Source of the DNA: Saururus chinensis
Lineage: Eukaryota; Streptophyta; Magnoliopsida; Piperales; Saururaceae
Length of the DNA stretch: 64,000 bases
Direction: 5' to 3'
Assembly (NCBI GenBank): GCA_035235625.1
Contig: CP141141.1
Coordinates: 5,694,968 to 5,758,967 of the forward strand
The translations under genes and the position numbers were made by a program. Positions 25,501 through 35,480 of this stretch are shown here, in pieces (the first letter of the stretch is position 1; the number at the start of each line of letters is the position of its first letter). A model generated the notes under the pieces. The model did no database searches. It was given only the letters and a program-made list of their open reading frames with translations, and was not told the origin of the DNA.

Positions 25501-28500
25501 CTAACACAGAAACACTTTCCTGCACATACAAGAACCACAAAGTATTGGATATTATTAACACACAAGGGGGGACACAAATAACATGAAACAACGAGTCCCC
25601 TGAAAAATGAACCCAGAACCTATGCTTAGATACCGTAACACTTCTCCTAAATGCTTAAACTAGAAAAGAGGTCACTTTTATATTAACACACTAACAAACG
25701 AGATAAGTTTATGCCAATATTAAACAACACTTGCCTAAGGGTCTCGGTAAATGCCTAGGTGAATTTAGTTGTTTGATCTCCTAGCTAACATAGCCTAGCC
25801 TGTCATTTTATTTTATATTTTCCGTTACATGTCTGCCATATTTTCATGTCTAATAGGTCTTTTTCTTTAAATTATGGCCCCTCAATGGAACCTAACTTAT
25901 GCGCAAAGCTTTAAATTGATTAATTGTTCAAGGTATGAGTTGGTTCTCCCTTCAATTCCCAAACAAGCTCAAGTTATAAGAAGGGAAAAAAGTACAATAA
26001 AAAAAATACATAACTACGGAACTCAATTATTATTTATCCAATCAAACTTATGTCAACAACCACATTGTAATCATACTACTATATAAAGCAAGATGAGTGG
26101 CGATAGAACTTTCGTTTTCTAACTATTTTACCCATGTTTTATATCCATATGCAAGTCTGAATTGGTATGCCATTTGAGGATATTTTAGTAAAACCATTTA
26201 CTTAGATTCTTTTAGATGGCTGCCACATGTCAACCTAATATTGGTTGCTTATATGGTATAGGCTCTACTTTTACATTATGTTGATTTTACCTTTTGTAAG
26301 ATTAGATCTTACACTCCCAAACTCGGATTAGTGTGTTATTGATATCATTGGAAAGTTTTTCAACAAACTCCATCAAATGTGATCCCACATGACTATGTTT
26401 CTTCGAACTTTTTTTGGTAGGTCCTACACATACAACACTCTTCTCTATAATAATTTTTTGCATTTTTTCTTATATTACACATGTTCAGATTCAGGCATTT
26501 TTGACATAATTGAATAACTCCTAACTAGCTCTATCATATGAGCCCCACCGCCAAACTAGTCTTGAATATGAATAGAGGACTCCACAGCATGAAGTCCTTC
26601 GACACTATTGTCTTCGCCAACCTATGACCTAATATATAGCATATGAGATTTAGACTTGCAGTTGCCTACTACAAATGTATTTGGGTTAGTACAGGGTTTA
26701 TAATTATATGTTCATATCATTTATGATCATTACAATCATGAAAGCATGTTTATAACTATAGCACGCAAGGAAGACATTTGTTCAAAACACACTTTATTTT
26801 TAATTTATTTTATCTTTTCTTACCTAATCTGTATTTACACATGTAATGCATGTGCATCCTTGCTAGTAAAAGATAATTTGTATTATTTGATTTTTGTCTT
26901 TAATTAAAGCTTGTTTTTTCTAGGTGACCCCTCTAGGCAACTAAATCCACCAACTCTCTGATGGCTTGCATAAATATGGTTTGTGCCATATTTGGCAAAA
27001 AGGCTTGCTGCATATGAATAAAAACTTCGACAACATAGACCCTATAGGTGGCGAATGTAGCATAAACACCCTCCAAGTCAACTGGTTTTCCAAATAGTCA
27101 AACACAACTTCCAAAATGATAGGAAAATTGCTTTTTAATTATTCAAAGATGTGAAATTTGATGGCATTTGCAAACAGAAGCGAGTTTTTTCCAGGAAAAA
27201 AAAAGTAGGTGGGTTCATCTATAAGGCTTAGTAGGGCGTTCTTTTGGTGTTCTTTTTCCACAATTCTATAGTTTTAGAGTGGAAGGCCATATTAGGTGTT
27301 TGGCAGAGCATACCACAAAATTAAAGTTGTAGGACCTTACTGAAATCCACAGTATAAAATTTCTATGGAATTAAAACACCCTCAAAGCTACTTTTAATTT
27401 GTAGAAACCTATTGGGCTCAGGCTCCTAGCCTTTCTCCATCCTCTTCTTCCCCCTCCTTGACCCCAGATGAAACCTCAGCTCCCTCTTCCTCTCCTCTCC
27501 CTCCTGGATTCTGCTGCCTGTCATGCCGCTAACTCTACTCCTGAAATGGCACTTTTGTAGGCTCAGCCCTCAGCCACCGGCCCACACCTTCCCCACCATC
27601 CATGCCTCCAATGACGTTGCCTGCCTCAGCTCCCCCAAACCTAACCCCAGGCCAGGCACCTCCTCTCCCTCCCTCCTTTCTCACCGGCCGTTGCACAGTA
27701 AAACAATGGTAGCCCGGCCCAAAGCCTGGGTGATCGTGATCTCCAGGATCAAGCACTTCTTCACTGACACCCCTGGGAAAGTGACTCAGAATCGGTCTAT
27801 CAAAGGCATGGTTTTAAGAAGATTATTTCCTGGGTTTTGCTCAAAAGTTGAGCATATGAAATGTTTATGTGAGATTCATGTTACTACCAGAGTTTGTGCT
27901 TGCAGTATACATTATGACTTCTATGATTAATAATCATACTTTGTTCAGCTTTGGTTGCAAGCAGTAGAATATAATTTGTAATTCACTCATAAGTACTTCA
28001 TCTATGTACATCTATTATCACGAACTGCATTATATTTGAAACTGCCTCAATCCGCAAACATAAAACTCATCAAACTTATGGCACTACTGCATACCAGCTC
28101 TATGATTCAATTCCTCACTGTAGGCTTCCTGGGTTTTTGCATCTCTGTTGTGTATTGTTAGTTAATTTTTTTAAATGGTTTCTTTTCTTTTATTTTCTGC
28201 AATTGTGGAGTTCGTGAATTTGTTTTCTTCCTGGTCTTTGAATGGTGGCTGCATATTTGTTTTGGGCTGGAGCCATGTTGGGAAGGCCAATGGGAAGGAT
28301 GGCCATGAGAATTCAGGTATGTTTGTGCTTCGAGGCCAAATGTGATGGGAATAATTGGAAAGTGAGACTGATTACTTGGACACGTGAGAGTAGGAAGGAA
28401 TTTGCTTGAGGAAAGTCAACGGCTTGATCAAGTGATGTCTGGATGTCTAGATCACTGATGACTATTATCCATTAGCAAGGTGCCTGGTGCGTTTGGCAAC

Positions 28501-31500
28501 TTCTACAAATGTGAAATTGTGGAGAGTTCTACCAAATAGGTCAGTACACCACAAATACCAACTACAAAGAATTAGTACAAACTAAAAATGCCAACTTATT
28601 TGTGGAAAAAGTTGCTAAGAAAAGAAGCTGCAACCAAACAGACTAAAAGGCTTTCTTAGGGACAATTTGCTGATATGTACCAGCAAGGGTAAGGGGAATT
28701 GAGTGTAAAGATGGAGTGAAATTGGACGAAGGGAACGTAGACCTTCCGTTGAGTACCTTGTGTGCAGGCAGAAGAGGATGGAAGGTAGACTTAGAGGAGA
28801 GAGGAATCAATTAAGTTGAGAAGTAACTTATCACTAATCAAATCAAAATGGCCTCATGGCCTTGCATAGTTTGGTACCAGCTGGGTCTACAGACAACTTA
28901 ACAAACTAACAATAACAGTTGTTCATCTAATCAAGCACTAAGCAGGAATTAGATGGGCCTTAAGGGCCAACTAAGCACGTAAAAGATTGACTTAGGCCCA
29001 ATTAGGAGGTGGTGAAGACACAATGTTTTCTTGGGGCTTTCTAGCCAACAAGTGAAGAGTAGAAGGTGATTATATGCTATAAGATTACAGATTCTGCCCT
29101 CCTGACATTTCTACAATATTCATTTACTACCACCAGCTTCACTCAATGAACTTAGGTCACAGCTAAAACAGAAATCAGTCATCTCAATTTTCCAAATCAC
29201 CGTAATTAAGGCCCTTTTATCTGTTTTATCACAAAGATACCAGTGATGGCTTTCCGAAGAAAAAAGTTAATTAACATTCCCATCATTATTATTAGCACAA
29301 TGAATACAGCCTGCTTCCCTTGAAGAATGCTATCTGTCATGCAAATTGAAGTATTATGCTTTTATCAGTGGTTGACAAAATTATAAATTCCCTCACTTAG
29401 AAAGATATACAGAACACAAAATTTTATCATTTAGAATGTGATCCCTTCACACCATATTGATTTCCTTCACTTGAAGAATTTTTGTGCATCTTTGTTCTTC
29501 TTCTTCTTCTTTTTTTTTTTAAATCCTGTTGATGAACACTACTTATAATACTTTCAAATTAATACATAAACTTTGCAAAAGTGAACTTATACTAGCATCA
29601 AGTAAAATTCACCAAATAAAGTGTTATCACATAATGGAAAAAAAGGTGGCGTACCTGCATGACATTGCAATATGTACAAGTCCAGTTTCTGTCGCAGGAG
29701 CAAAAGAGGTATAAGCTTAGGCAGAATATCATAAATAGACTATGTAGTTGTCATTAACTATCATGTCATTTATGTTACACCTTTTCTTTTCCTACATGCT
29801 TCCAAATCTAAAAAATTAACAGAAGATATAAAAAAAGTATAGCATTACTTATTGAAGGCTAGTTGAAAGGGCTGGATGAGGAAGCAGCTAAAAACCTTGA
29901 GTTAATCAGAAGGTTGACAAGAAAATGTGCACAATGCATGCTAATTGGGCACTCGTTGAAAGTAAACGAAATAGAAAAGCATGACCAGGTACTGCAAAAA
30001 TTTGGCTTGTATGTCCCCATTACTTTACTACTCCCTCTATCACATATAAAGTGTCCTATTTGGTTAATGACCTAAAATGGTCATTTTGAAAAACCACATA
30101 CGACACTTAATTTGGGACAGTGGGATTATTAGAGATAAATATTTCAAGACAATTTTAAATGTCGTCTAGTACTCCATAAATAATGGTTGCAATTTTCTAA
30201 CATAAATGCTTCAGCGATATAAGGCCTATGTTCCTCATTCACCATGAAGTATGTAGTAACTTTACCCTGTAATTAATGATTCGTATCAGATCAAGCAAAG
30301 AACTATATTTTATGACGACCATCATCATAAATAATACCAACATGCTGTGTCATACAGCTATTATTAGTCATAGACAAAATCCAGAAAAAGCAGGGTTTTC
30401 TTACTATTTTTATATAGCAGAAAAAAAAAGACACCAACTTGTTCAAACTAGTGTGAATATTTGAATCTCTAACTTTCTACATCCAGATTCAACTTGGAGG
30501 CAAAATTATGCACACACATGAAAAAGGTTAAGAAACAATAAAACTACTATAAAGTTGTATAATCAAATAAATTCTTTTTTCTTCACCTACCTGCTGGATG
30601 ATCCAGGAGGGTACATGTCCATGACTACTTTTGCCCACGAGTTGGTATTATAACCCCTCATATTTCTTCCCACTTGATTACCATCCACAGAAGTAAGTAG
30701 GCTCTGGGTTTTGCTTGAAGCTGACTGTCTTTGCTTGATCAGTAGATGCATTGATTAATACGTCTCAGTTAATAGAAAACTATAATAATAGGAAGCTCCT
30801 AAATAAAATGTGACTATACTTTGATGTCCTAGTAACCTCCCAAAAAGCAGCATGTGACTCGTTCCCAGCTCTCATTGCATCAACAACATACCTATAATTC
30901 ATCATCATTTTTTACTAAATAATCAAACGTTTTTGAGAATTTCAAATACACAAGTTGGACTAGAAAGTGGTCAATAGTTACCCCGGAGAAGAACCTGATG
31001 TCACAAAATATTGAACTAATGTTGCAGCAAACAGGACCAAGTAAATTGCAGTATACCTGAAATGAAAAGAAAACATTGAACCAAGAAAAGACACTGAGTA
31101 ATCAAAGTTGAAGTTTAGAAACTAGCATTTTGATAAAAAGAATATGCAAAATGTTGTGTTATGTAACATCTTAAATAATAATCCAAAGAGGTAAATAGAG
31201 GGTCATTATTTACATGATTTCAATCACTGTACTACTAACAACCAAATAGTTTGCAGCTCTGAGCTAATAGTTACACAAAGAGAAAGTATAAATAATGAGA
31301 ATATATCACAAATTGCAGTCTGCAATATATTGAAAGTAAAGGCCCGCCGACCAAAAAATAACATCAAAGAACGAAGAATACGAAATGTGTCACCATTACC
31401 ATGGCTCCTTTCTGGTTTTCTCAATCAAATCTCTGTCAAAGAGGAACAGAACACCCGCATACAACAGGTGCAGAACCACCAGCACTACCTTCAGACCCAA

Positions 31501-31676
31501 CGAAGATCTCCTAGCTGCAAAATAGTCAGACCCAGAATCAAAAGAGTGACGAAAGCTCATAATAACAAGACACTGAAAATTTGTTGCAGAAACATAAGAG
31601 GACCTGGATCAGCAAGGCACGGGAAGTGCTGAAAGAACCTCTCCCGAACCGGGCTGAAGAACCCGAAGGTCGTCAT
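16580..31676 (-). CDS. PAT10: DHHC-type protein S-acyltransferase (palmitoyltransferase), PAT10 orthologue
   Basis: Eleven exons with GT-AG borders join in frame to 335 aa: 31604-31676, 31400-31514, 30982-31056, 30837-30891, 30591-30724, 29655-29688, 18600-18709, 17369-17455, 17166-17249, 16830-16895, 16580-16754. The length and exon content match Arabidopsis PAT10 (about 340 aa) as I recall it. Membrane segments lie at about residues 30-50 and 65-82, and a second pair at about 205-220 and 233-254. The cysteine-rich domain runs from C155xxC158 through HCHDCDKC to the catalytic DHHC at 180-183, followed by the TTxE motif TTYE (264-267). The protein ends in CRCC. The enzyme transfers palmitate to cysteines of membrane proteins; PAT10 in Arabidopsis acts at Golgi/tonoplast and affects vacuolar function and salt tolerance (family knowledge). 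Start chosen at [14 protein letters not shown], which aligns with the family N-terminus. Intron 6 is 10.9 kb and holds several transposons. No broken frame seen, so it looks functional. Confidence 0.93.
18710..20005. other. PAT10 intron 6, part before the copia insertion
   Basis: AT-rich intronic sequence. No repeat with recognisable ends and no coding signal. Confidence 0.5.
20006..25315 (+). mobile_element. Ty1/copia retrotransposon fossil in PAT10 intron 6
   Basis: Related LTRs at 20006-20279 and 25042-25315 begin TGTTA and share AAGGGGTAGTT, CTTATTTTC(C/T)TATTGGTCAGCCC and GTATTATTCTTCTCTTTCA. A purine tract AGTTCAAGTGGGGG precedes the 3' LTR. Between them, in copia order, are a protease-like segment (around 21650), integrase (around 22080-22500), reverse transcriptase (around 23280-24000) and RNase H (around 24370-25000). 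It runs opposite to PAT10. Broken, with many breaks. The two LTRs are clearly diverged from each other, so the insertion is old. The flanks ATAAG and ATACA are at best an imperfect target duplication. Confidence 0.8.
21005..21563. mobile_element. Solo LTR nested in the copia fossil, 559 bp
   Basis: Starts TGATGCAG and ends CTGCGTCA (inverted termini), with the 5-bp target duplication CTATT at 21000-21004 and 21564-21568. It interrupts the copia element, so it is younger. Confidence 0.75.
25293..25372. repeat. 40-bp tandem duplication across the copia 3' LTR end
   Basis: Two near-identical 40-bp units start CCCTAGTTCTCATAATTC at 25293 and 25333. The first includes the last 23 bp of the LTR, so the duplication arose after insertion. 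Confidence 0.75.
25373..26070. other. PAT10 intron 6, unassigned
   Basis: AT-rich; no ends, repeats or coding signal recognised. Confidence 0.4.
26071..26866 (+). mobile_element. Non-autonomous Helitron, copy C, in PAT10 intron 6
   Basis: Starts TCATACTACTATATAAAGCA after an A and ends in the palindrome ACATGTAATGCATGTGC followed by ATCCTTGCTAG and a T. 796 bp. The best-preserved copy of the family for reading the ends. Confidence 0.75.
27229..28646. mobile_element. hAT-like non-autonomous element in PAT10 intron 6, 1.4 kb
   Basis: The left end TAGTAGGGCGTTC and the complement of the right end TAGTCTGTTTGG are related, and related blocks (CTTTTTCCACAA; GTTTGGCAGAGC against GTTTGGTAGAAC) recur about 30 and 80 bp inside. 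The flanks ATAAGGCT and AAAGGCTT share AAGGCT, an imperfect 8-bp duplication. It encloses a GC-rich stretch (27420-27760) that may be captured exon sequence; the open frame there (27523-27930) matches no family I recognise. Confidence 0.45.
28655..29654. other. PAT10 intron 6, part next to exon 6
   Basis: Ordinary AT-rich intron. No repeat ends or coding signal recognised. Confidence 0.4.
30031..30125. mobile_element. Short Stowaway-type MITE in PAT10 intron 5
   Basis: Starts CTCCCTCTATCACATATAAA after TA and ends in the related complement (GACACTTAATTTGGGACAGT). About 95 bp, non-coding. Confidence 0.6.
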
Positions 31677-31962
31677 GGAAGGCGAGCATCAGACTACCAG
31701 AGCGGGAAAGAAATTAGGTGAAAGCCAAACAGGAAGACCAAATCGGGGGAGGACAACCGGACAGAGGAGGCTGGTGGAAGGGCGGGGTGAGCTATAGCGG
31801 GCGCGGCCGAACCGGAGGTTGAATGGGAAGTGCGCAGTCTCCTGTGCCCGGCGCATTATAGCAGCTGCCGGTTTGATCAGTTTCGTGGTAGTTGGTTTTG
31901 AAATCGGATAAAAAAAGGAGTCGGACTATTTTTTTTTATCAAATTTTGTTTAGAAAAATTAT
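31677..31962 (-). promoter_or_regulatory. PAT10 5' flank (probable promoter and 5' UTR)
   Basis: Upstream of the PAT10 start on the minus strand. A GC-rich stretch at 31740-31860 fits a plant 5' UTR or core promoter; beyond 31862 the sequence becomes a diverged tandem repeat. No TATA box could be assigned with confidence. Confidence 0.4.
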
Positions 31963-32935
31963 TTAAATAATAATTTAAAAATAAATAATTATTAAATTAA
32001 TTTATTTTAAGAAATATTTTTTTAAATAATAATTTTTATTTATTTATTTTTTAGATTTCATCCTTTAAAATATTGTGATTTCATCCTTTAGAAATCAGTA
32101 TTGTACTCATCTTTTAAAATAATGAAAGTTATAATACTAATTTTACCTTTAAAAAAATATTATAAAATTAATATTATAATAATTTTATTATTTAAAATGA
32201 CAAAATTAATATAATATATTATTTTTATTCTTTTTTATCTTTTTAAAAGACTCATTTCATTTTTTAGAATGATAAAATCTAAAAAAATTTTAAAAAAGTC
32301 ATATAGGTGTCGATGCCGGCATGGCCAAAATTAATATTATTTTAAAAAATATTTCTTAAAATAAATTAATTTAATAATTATTTATTTTTAAATTATTATT
32401 TAAATAATTTATTTTAAAAAAATTGGCAGTCGCATTTTTTAAAAATATTGAGTGTAACCGGTTTGGTACAAAGAAGTTGTTGGTTTTGAAATCGGAAAAC
32501 AGAAGTTGATTGTTTTTGTAACACTGTGTTTTTTACTCTCTTTTTTTCTCTAAAGAAAACATTGGATTGTACTGAAAACTAGTAGGTGCATTTTTTTAAA
32601 AGAAATTGAGCGTAGTCCAAAAAGTAGATGGTTTTTTAAATCGGAGAAAGAAGTTGGGCTGTTTTTGCCCAATTTTATTTTTTTCTTTTTTAAAAAAGAT
32701 TTAGATTTCAACGAAAAACTGGCAGTTAGAAATTGAGTGCAACCGGTTTGGTCCAAGAAGTAGTTGGCTTTGAAATATTAAAAAAGAAGTTGCACTGTTT
32801 TTGCCACAAAAAAAATTCTTTTTTCTTAAAAAAAGTCGGATTGAACCGGACAATCGGCAGTCGTATTTGTTTTAAAAAATTGAGCGTAACCGGTTTGGTC
32901 CAAGAGAAATAAATAGTTAAATACCTCAGGTTTGG
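31862..32935. repeat. Diverged tandem repeat, about 130 bp, upstream of PAT10
   Basis: Units share words such as CGGTTTGGTCCAAG, GTTGGTTTTGAAATCGG and AAGAAGTTG...TGTTTTTG. Copies are seen near 31865, 32450, 32600, 32740 and 32880. The array is split by the palindromic MITE at 31963-32416. Short minus-strand frames here are repeat artefacts. Confidence 0.65.
31963..32416. mobile_element. Palindromic MITE family P, copy 2
   Basis: Arms of about 80 bp are near-perfect inverted copies, both starting ATTATTTAAATAATAATTTA. The core has repeated TTTCATCCTTTA and its complement. It sits about 290 bp upstream of the PAT10 start codon. Confidence 0.75.
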
Positions 32936-32959
32936 GTTGAAGCGTTGGCTCAAATACTA

Positions 32960-33560
32960 ATTGGGTCGCATGGTGTCCAGTTGAAGTGTCATCTTTTTTC
33001 TAAAAAAAAAATCAGGAATCTCATCTTTGTTTTGGGATAATCTCATCTAATCCATGTTTTTCACGCTATGGCCCAATAATTTTATTTTCTTTATTTTTAA
33101 AAAAATATTATTTTAAAAATAAATAAGAGAAACTTATCTAGTAAACTTATGTTTTGACATGCCACACAAGTGCCCGTGTGACAACCTGCGGTCTAGTGCC
33201 TGCATAACTTTTGTTTTTCATTTTTACCCAATTTTGTCGCTTGGATGGACAAAACCTTATCTTTGATAGAGTTGTCACTCACACGGATTAAAATCCAGTA
33301 AAAACTAATTTATCTTTTCCGTGATGATTTCTCAACACTTAGAACACATTTATGTGTGAGTTATGAGGGTTACATGATTTTATACTAATTTTGTCACTTT
33401 GAATGGCCAAATTAGTGTTACACAGATGTCAGTCACTCTAATTGGTGAAATCCAGGTTACACATGTTTTGTTATTTTGAGTGATGAAGTCAGTTATGTTG
33501 GTTTTTTTAATAGGCATCGATTTACCCATTAATATAACTTGCAACGTGTGAAGACATTCT
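32960..33560. repeat. Possible further family P-like element
   Basis: Contains three diverged copies of a TTTTGTC(A/G)CTTTGAATGGCCAAA-like word near 33235, 33400 and 33470, with AT-rich flank, reminiscent of the core of family P. Ends not found. No gene. Confidence 0.3.
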
Positions 33561-33639
33561 ATTTGAAATTTAAATCAGCATTTAAATAAATAGAATTATA
33601 ACAGAAAACAATGTTGGAGAAACAATGATCCACACATAC

Positions 33640-35480
33640 AACATTTACAAGTTACAACATTTATACAATATAAAAACTGTATCAATACATCTGTAACGAG
33701 GTCTACCTCTCCTACCCCTATTTTCTTCGAACCCAAACATCACCTTTGAACAAGAATTTGGTCCTCGTAGATAATTAATGAATCATCCAAACATGATATT
33801 GAAGATTGTAAATGAAGCCTTATAAGCTGCCCACTATCATCTAGTATATACCTTTAAACTGAGAGTCCTATCAACTTGAGGATGACCAAGTTGATCTAGA
33901 GCAACAAGAGATGATGAACACGGAGTATGGAGCGAATTTGATGCTAGAGCAAATAAAGAAGGTGAAGGGACTACTGTGGATGAAAATGGACTATTAGTAT
34001 ATGAAACTGACCTCATTGGTGCCTGAGTTGCCTCATGATGTCCATATACGTCTGTCACTGCAAAATGGAGTAGTGGCAATCACTCAAGGAAAGATGAATT
34101 GTATGTATGTATCGATTCACATGATGCTAGCAAGCTCTCATGGGATGTATCAATCTTAAGAACTTCCATACTTGAAATTGTTTGTCTCACACAAGTAAGC
34201 TAGCATCAAATATAAAATTACACTGATCACATAACCATTATGCAAGAAATAGCAAAAATAGACTTTATATAAGAACCAAAGTCACCTCGGTCTCACCCCT
34301 AGACTAATATATCATCTCCTTTAAATATATGCATAGTAGAATATATTGTCGAGTAATCCTCAAATACCGCTGCAAGTAGCAGCTAGTATCAATTTGCAAA
34401 GTTGTATAGTCTCCTTTGCAATAGTAGTTGCCCTCTACTAATTCCATCAAATAATATATAAAGCATGATGTATCGTCCAATCCACACTATAGTGGTCCTT
34501 ACGTGTAACTTGACAAATGAACTCCATATCCGGATGAGGAGTAACATGTTCTAGCCCAAACACAGTATCACCTGATTCATGACATATAATTCTACAATCT
34601 CAAAAACATATGAGTGATATTTTAGATAAACACACATCTCGTCCTAATGTACACAAATAAGATAACTCTGCTAATACATCATTATACGATGGTTTCCAAA
34701 TGAGCTAACAACATTTAAACATAATTTATATTTAAAGATATTAGATAGTTTATATTCATTACATGTTATATAAAACTCCCTCCACCCTAAAAATATATGT
34801 TTCATTTTGAAAAAGTCAAATATTTAAGCTACGTGATATCTCAAAACTTTTCAGAATTACCCTTTCTTTATTGACACATAAAAAAATTTATAGGGGTATT
34901 TTAGGAAAGATATACATAAAAACTGCATAAGAGAGGGAAAAGTAGTTGAGAGCTAAGCAAATGGGACACTTATTTCAGGACAAATTAATTTTTAAATGGG
35001 ATACTAATTTCAGGACGGAGAGTATAATATAATTACATGATATGATGGTTGGTAGTCTAAAGTTCATATGTATGATCCATGGGGATTTTTAGTTTTTCTC
35101 CTTCTAACATTCCACATGAAAATGTCAATTTAAAACCTATACATAAAACCGCATACAAGAAACACTAACATATATATAACATATATCTGGCTCCTAATAG
35201 AGCATTATCCACTAGTAGACTCTCCTAAATAGTTGGTCATCCCACATGTAAGTGCTCTCATGACCATAACTATGTTACAAAGTATTATAAAAAATTAAAA
35301 TAAATCATAATTATTTATACTTGTTTAAATAAATAATTAAAAAAAGTAATTTACCTGAAGAAGAGTAAGATACCTCGTAATCCCAAGTATGAGCTTAACA
35401 AGTTTTCCCCAACTCTCTTTATAAGAAAGCAAGGTGGCACTACCCCAAGCATATGTGCCTGCCACCTCAAAATCAACTAC
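33640..35480 (-). pseudogene. Second plant mobile domain (PMD) relic
   Basis: On the minus strand, right to left: around 35480-35360 a block with YAWGSATL and ITRYLTLLQ (the PMD motif 'WGSAxL ... LLQ') ending at a splice donor; around 34600-34400 FEIVELYVMNQVI and the words WTIHHALYI; around 34080-33840 LLHFAVTDVYGHHEAT and a Ser/Pro-rich tail. The last two blocks align with FEIIEMYVPDHVM, AIHHAAYIA and LLQPVITDIHGHYHTD in the relic at 1-1239, so the two are copies of one family. Several in-frame stops interrupt it. A Stowaway MITE is inserted at 34776-35022 and the gypsy fossil starts directly beyond 35480. Not functional as read. Confidence 0.6.
34776..35022. mobile_element. Stowaway-type MITE, 247 bp
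   Basis: Ends CTCCCTCCACCCTAAAAATA and the complement of CTCTCCGTCCTGAAATTAGT, flanked by TA-rich sequence. Homologous to 54100-54345 (shared TCAAATATTTAAGCTAC-like and ACTGCATAAGAGAGG words). Confidence 0.75.

Noticed and set aside
27523-27930. Host gene within the PAT10 intron
   Set aside because: No known family and no splice partners; it lies within a transposon-like unit.
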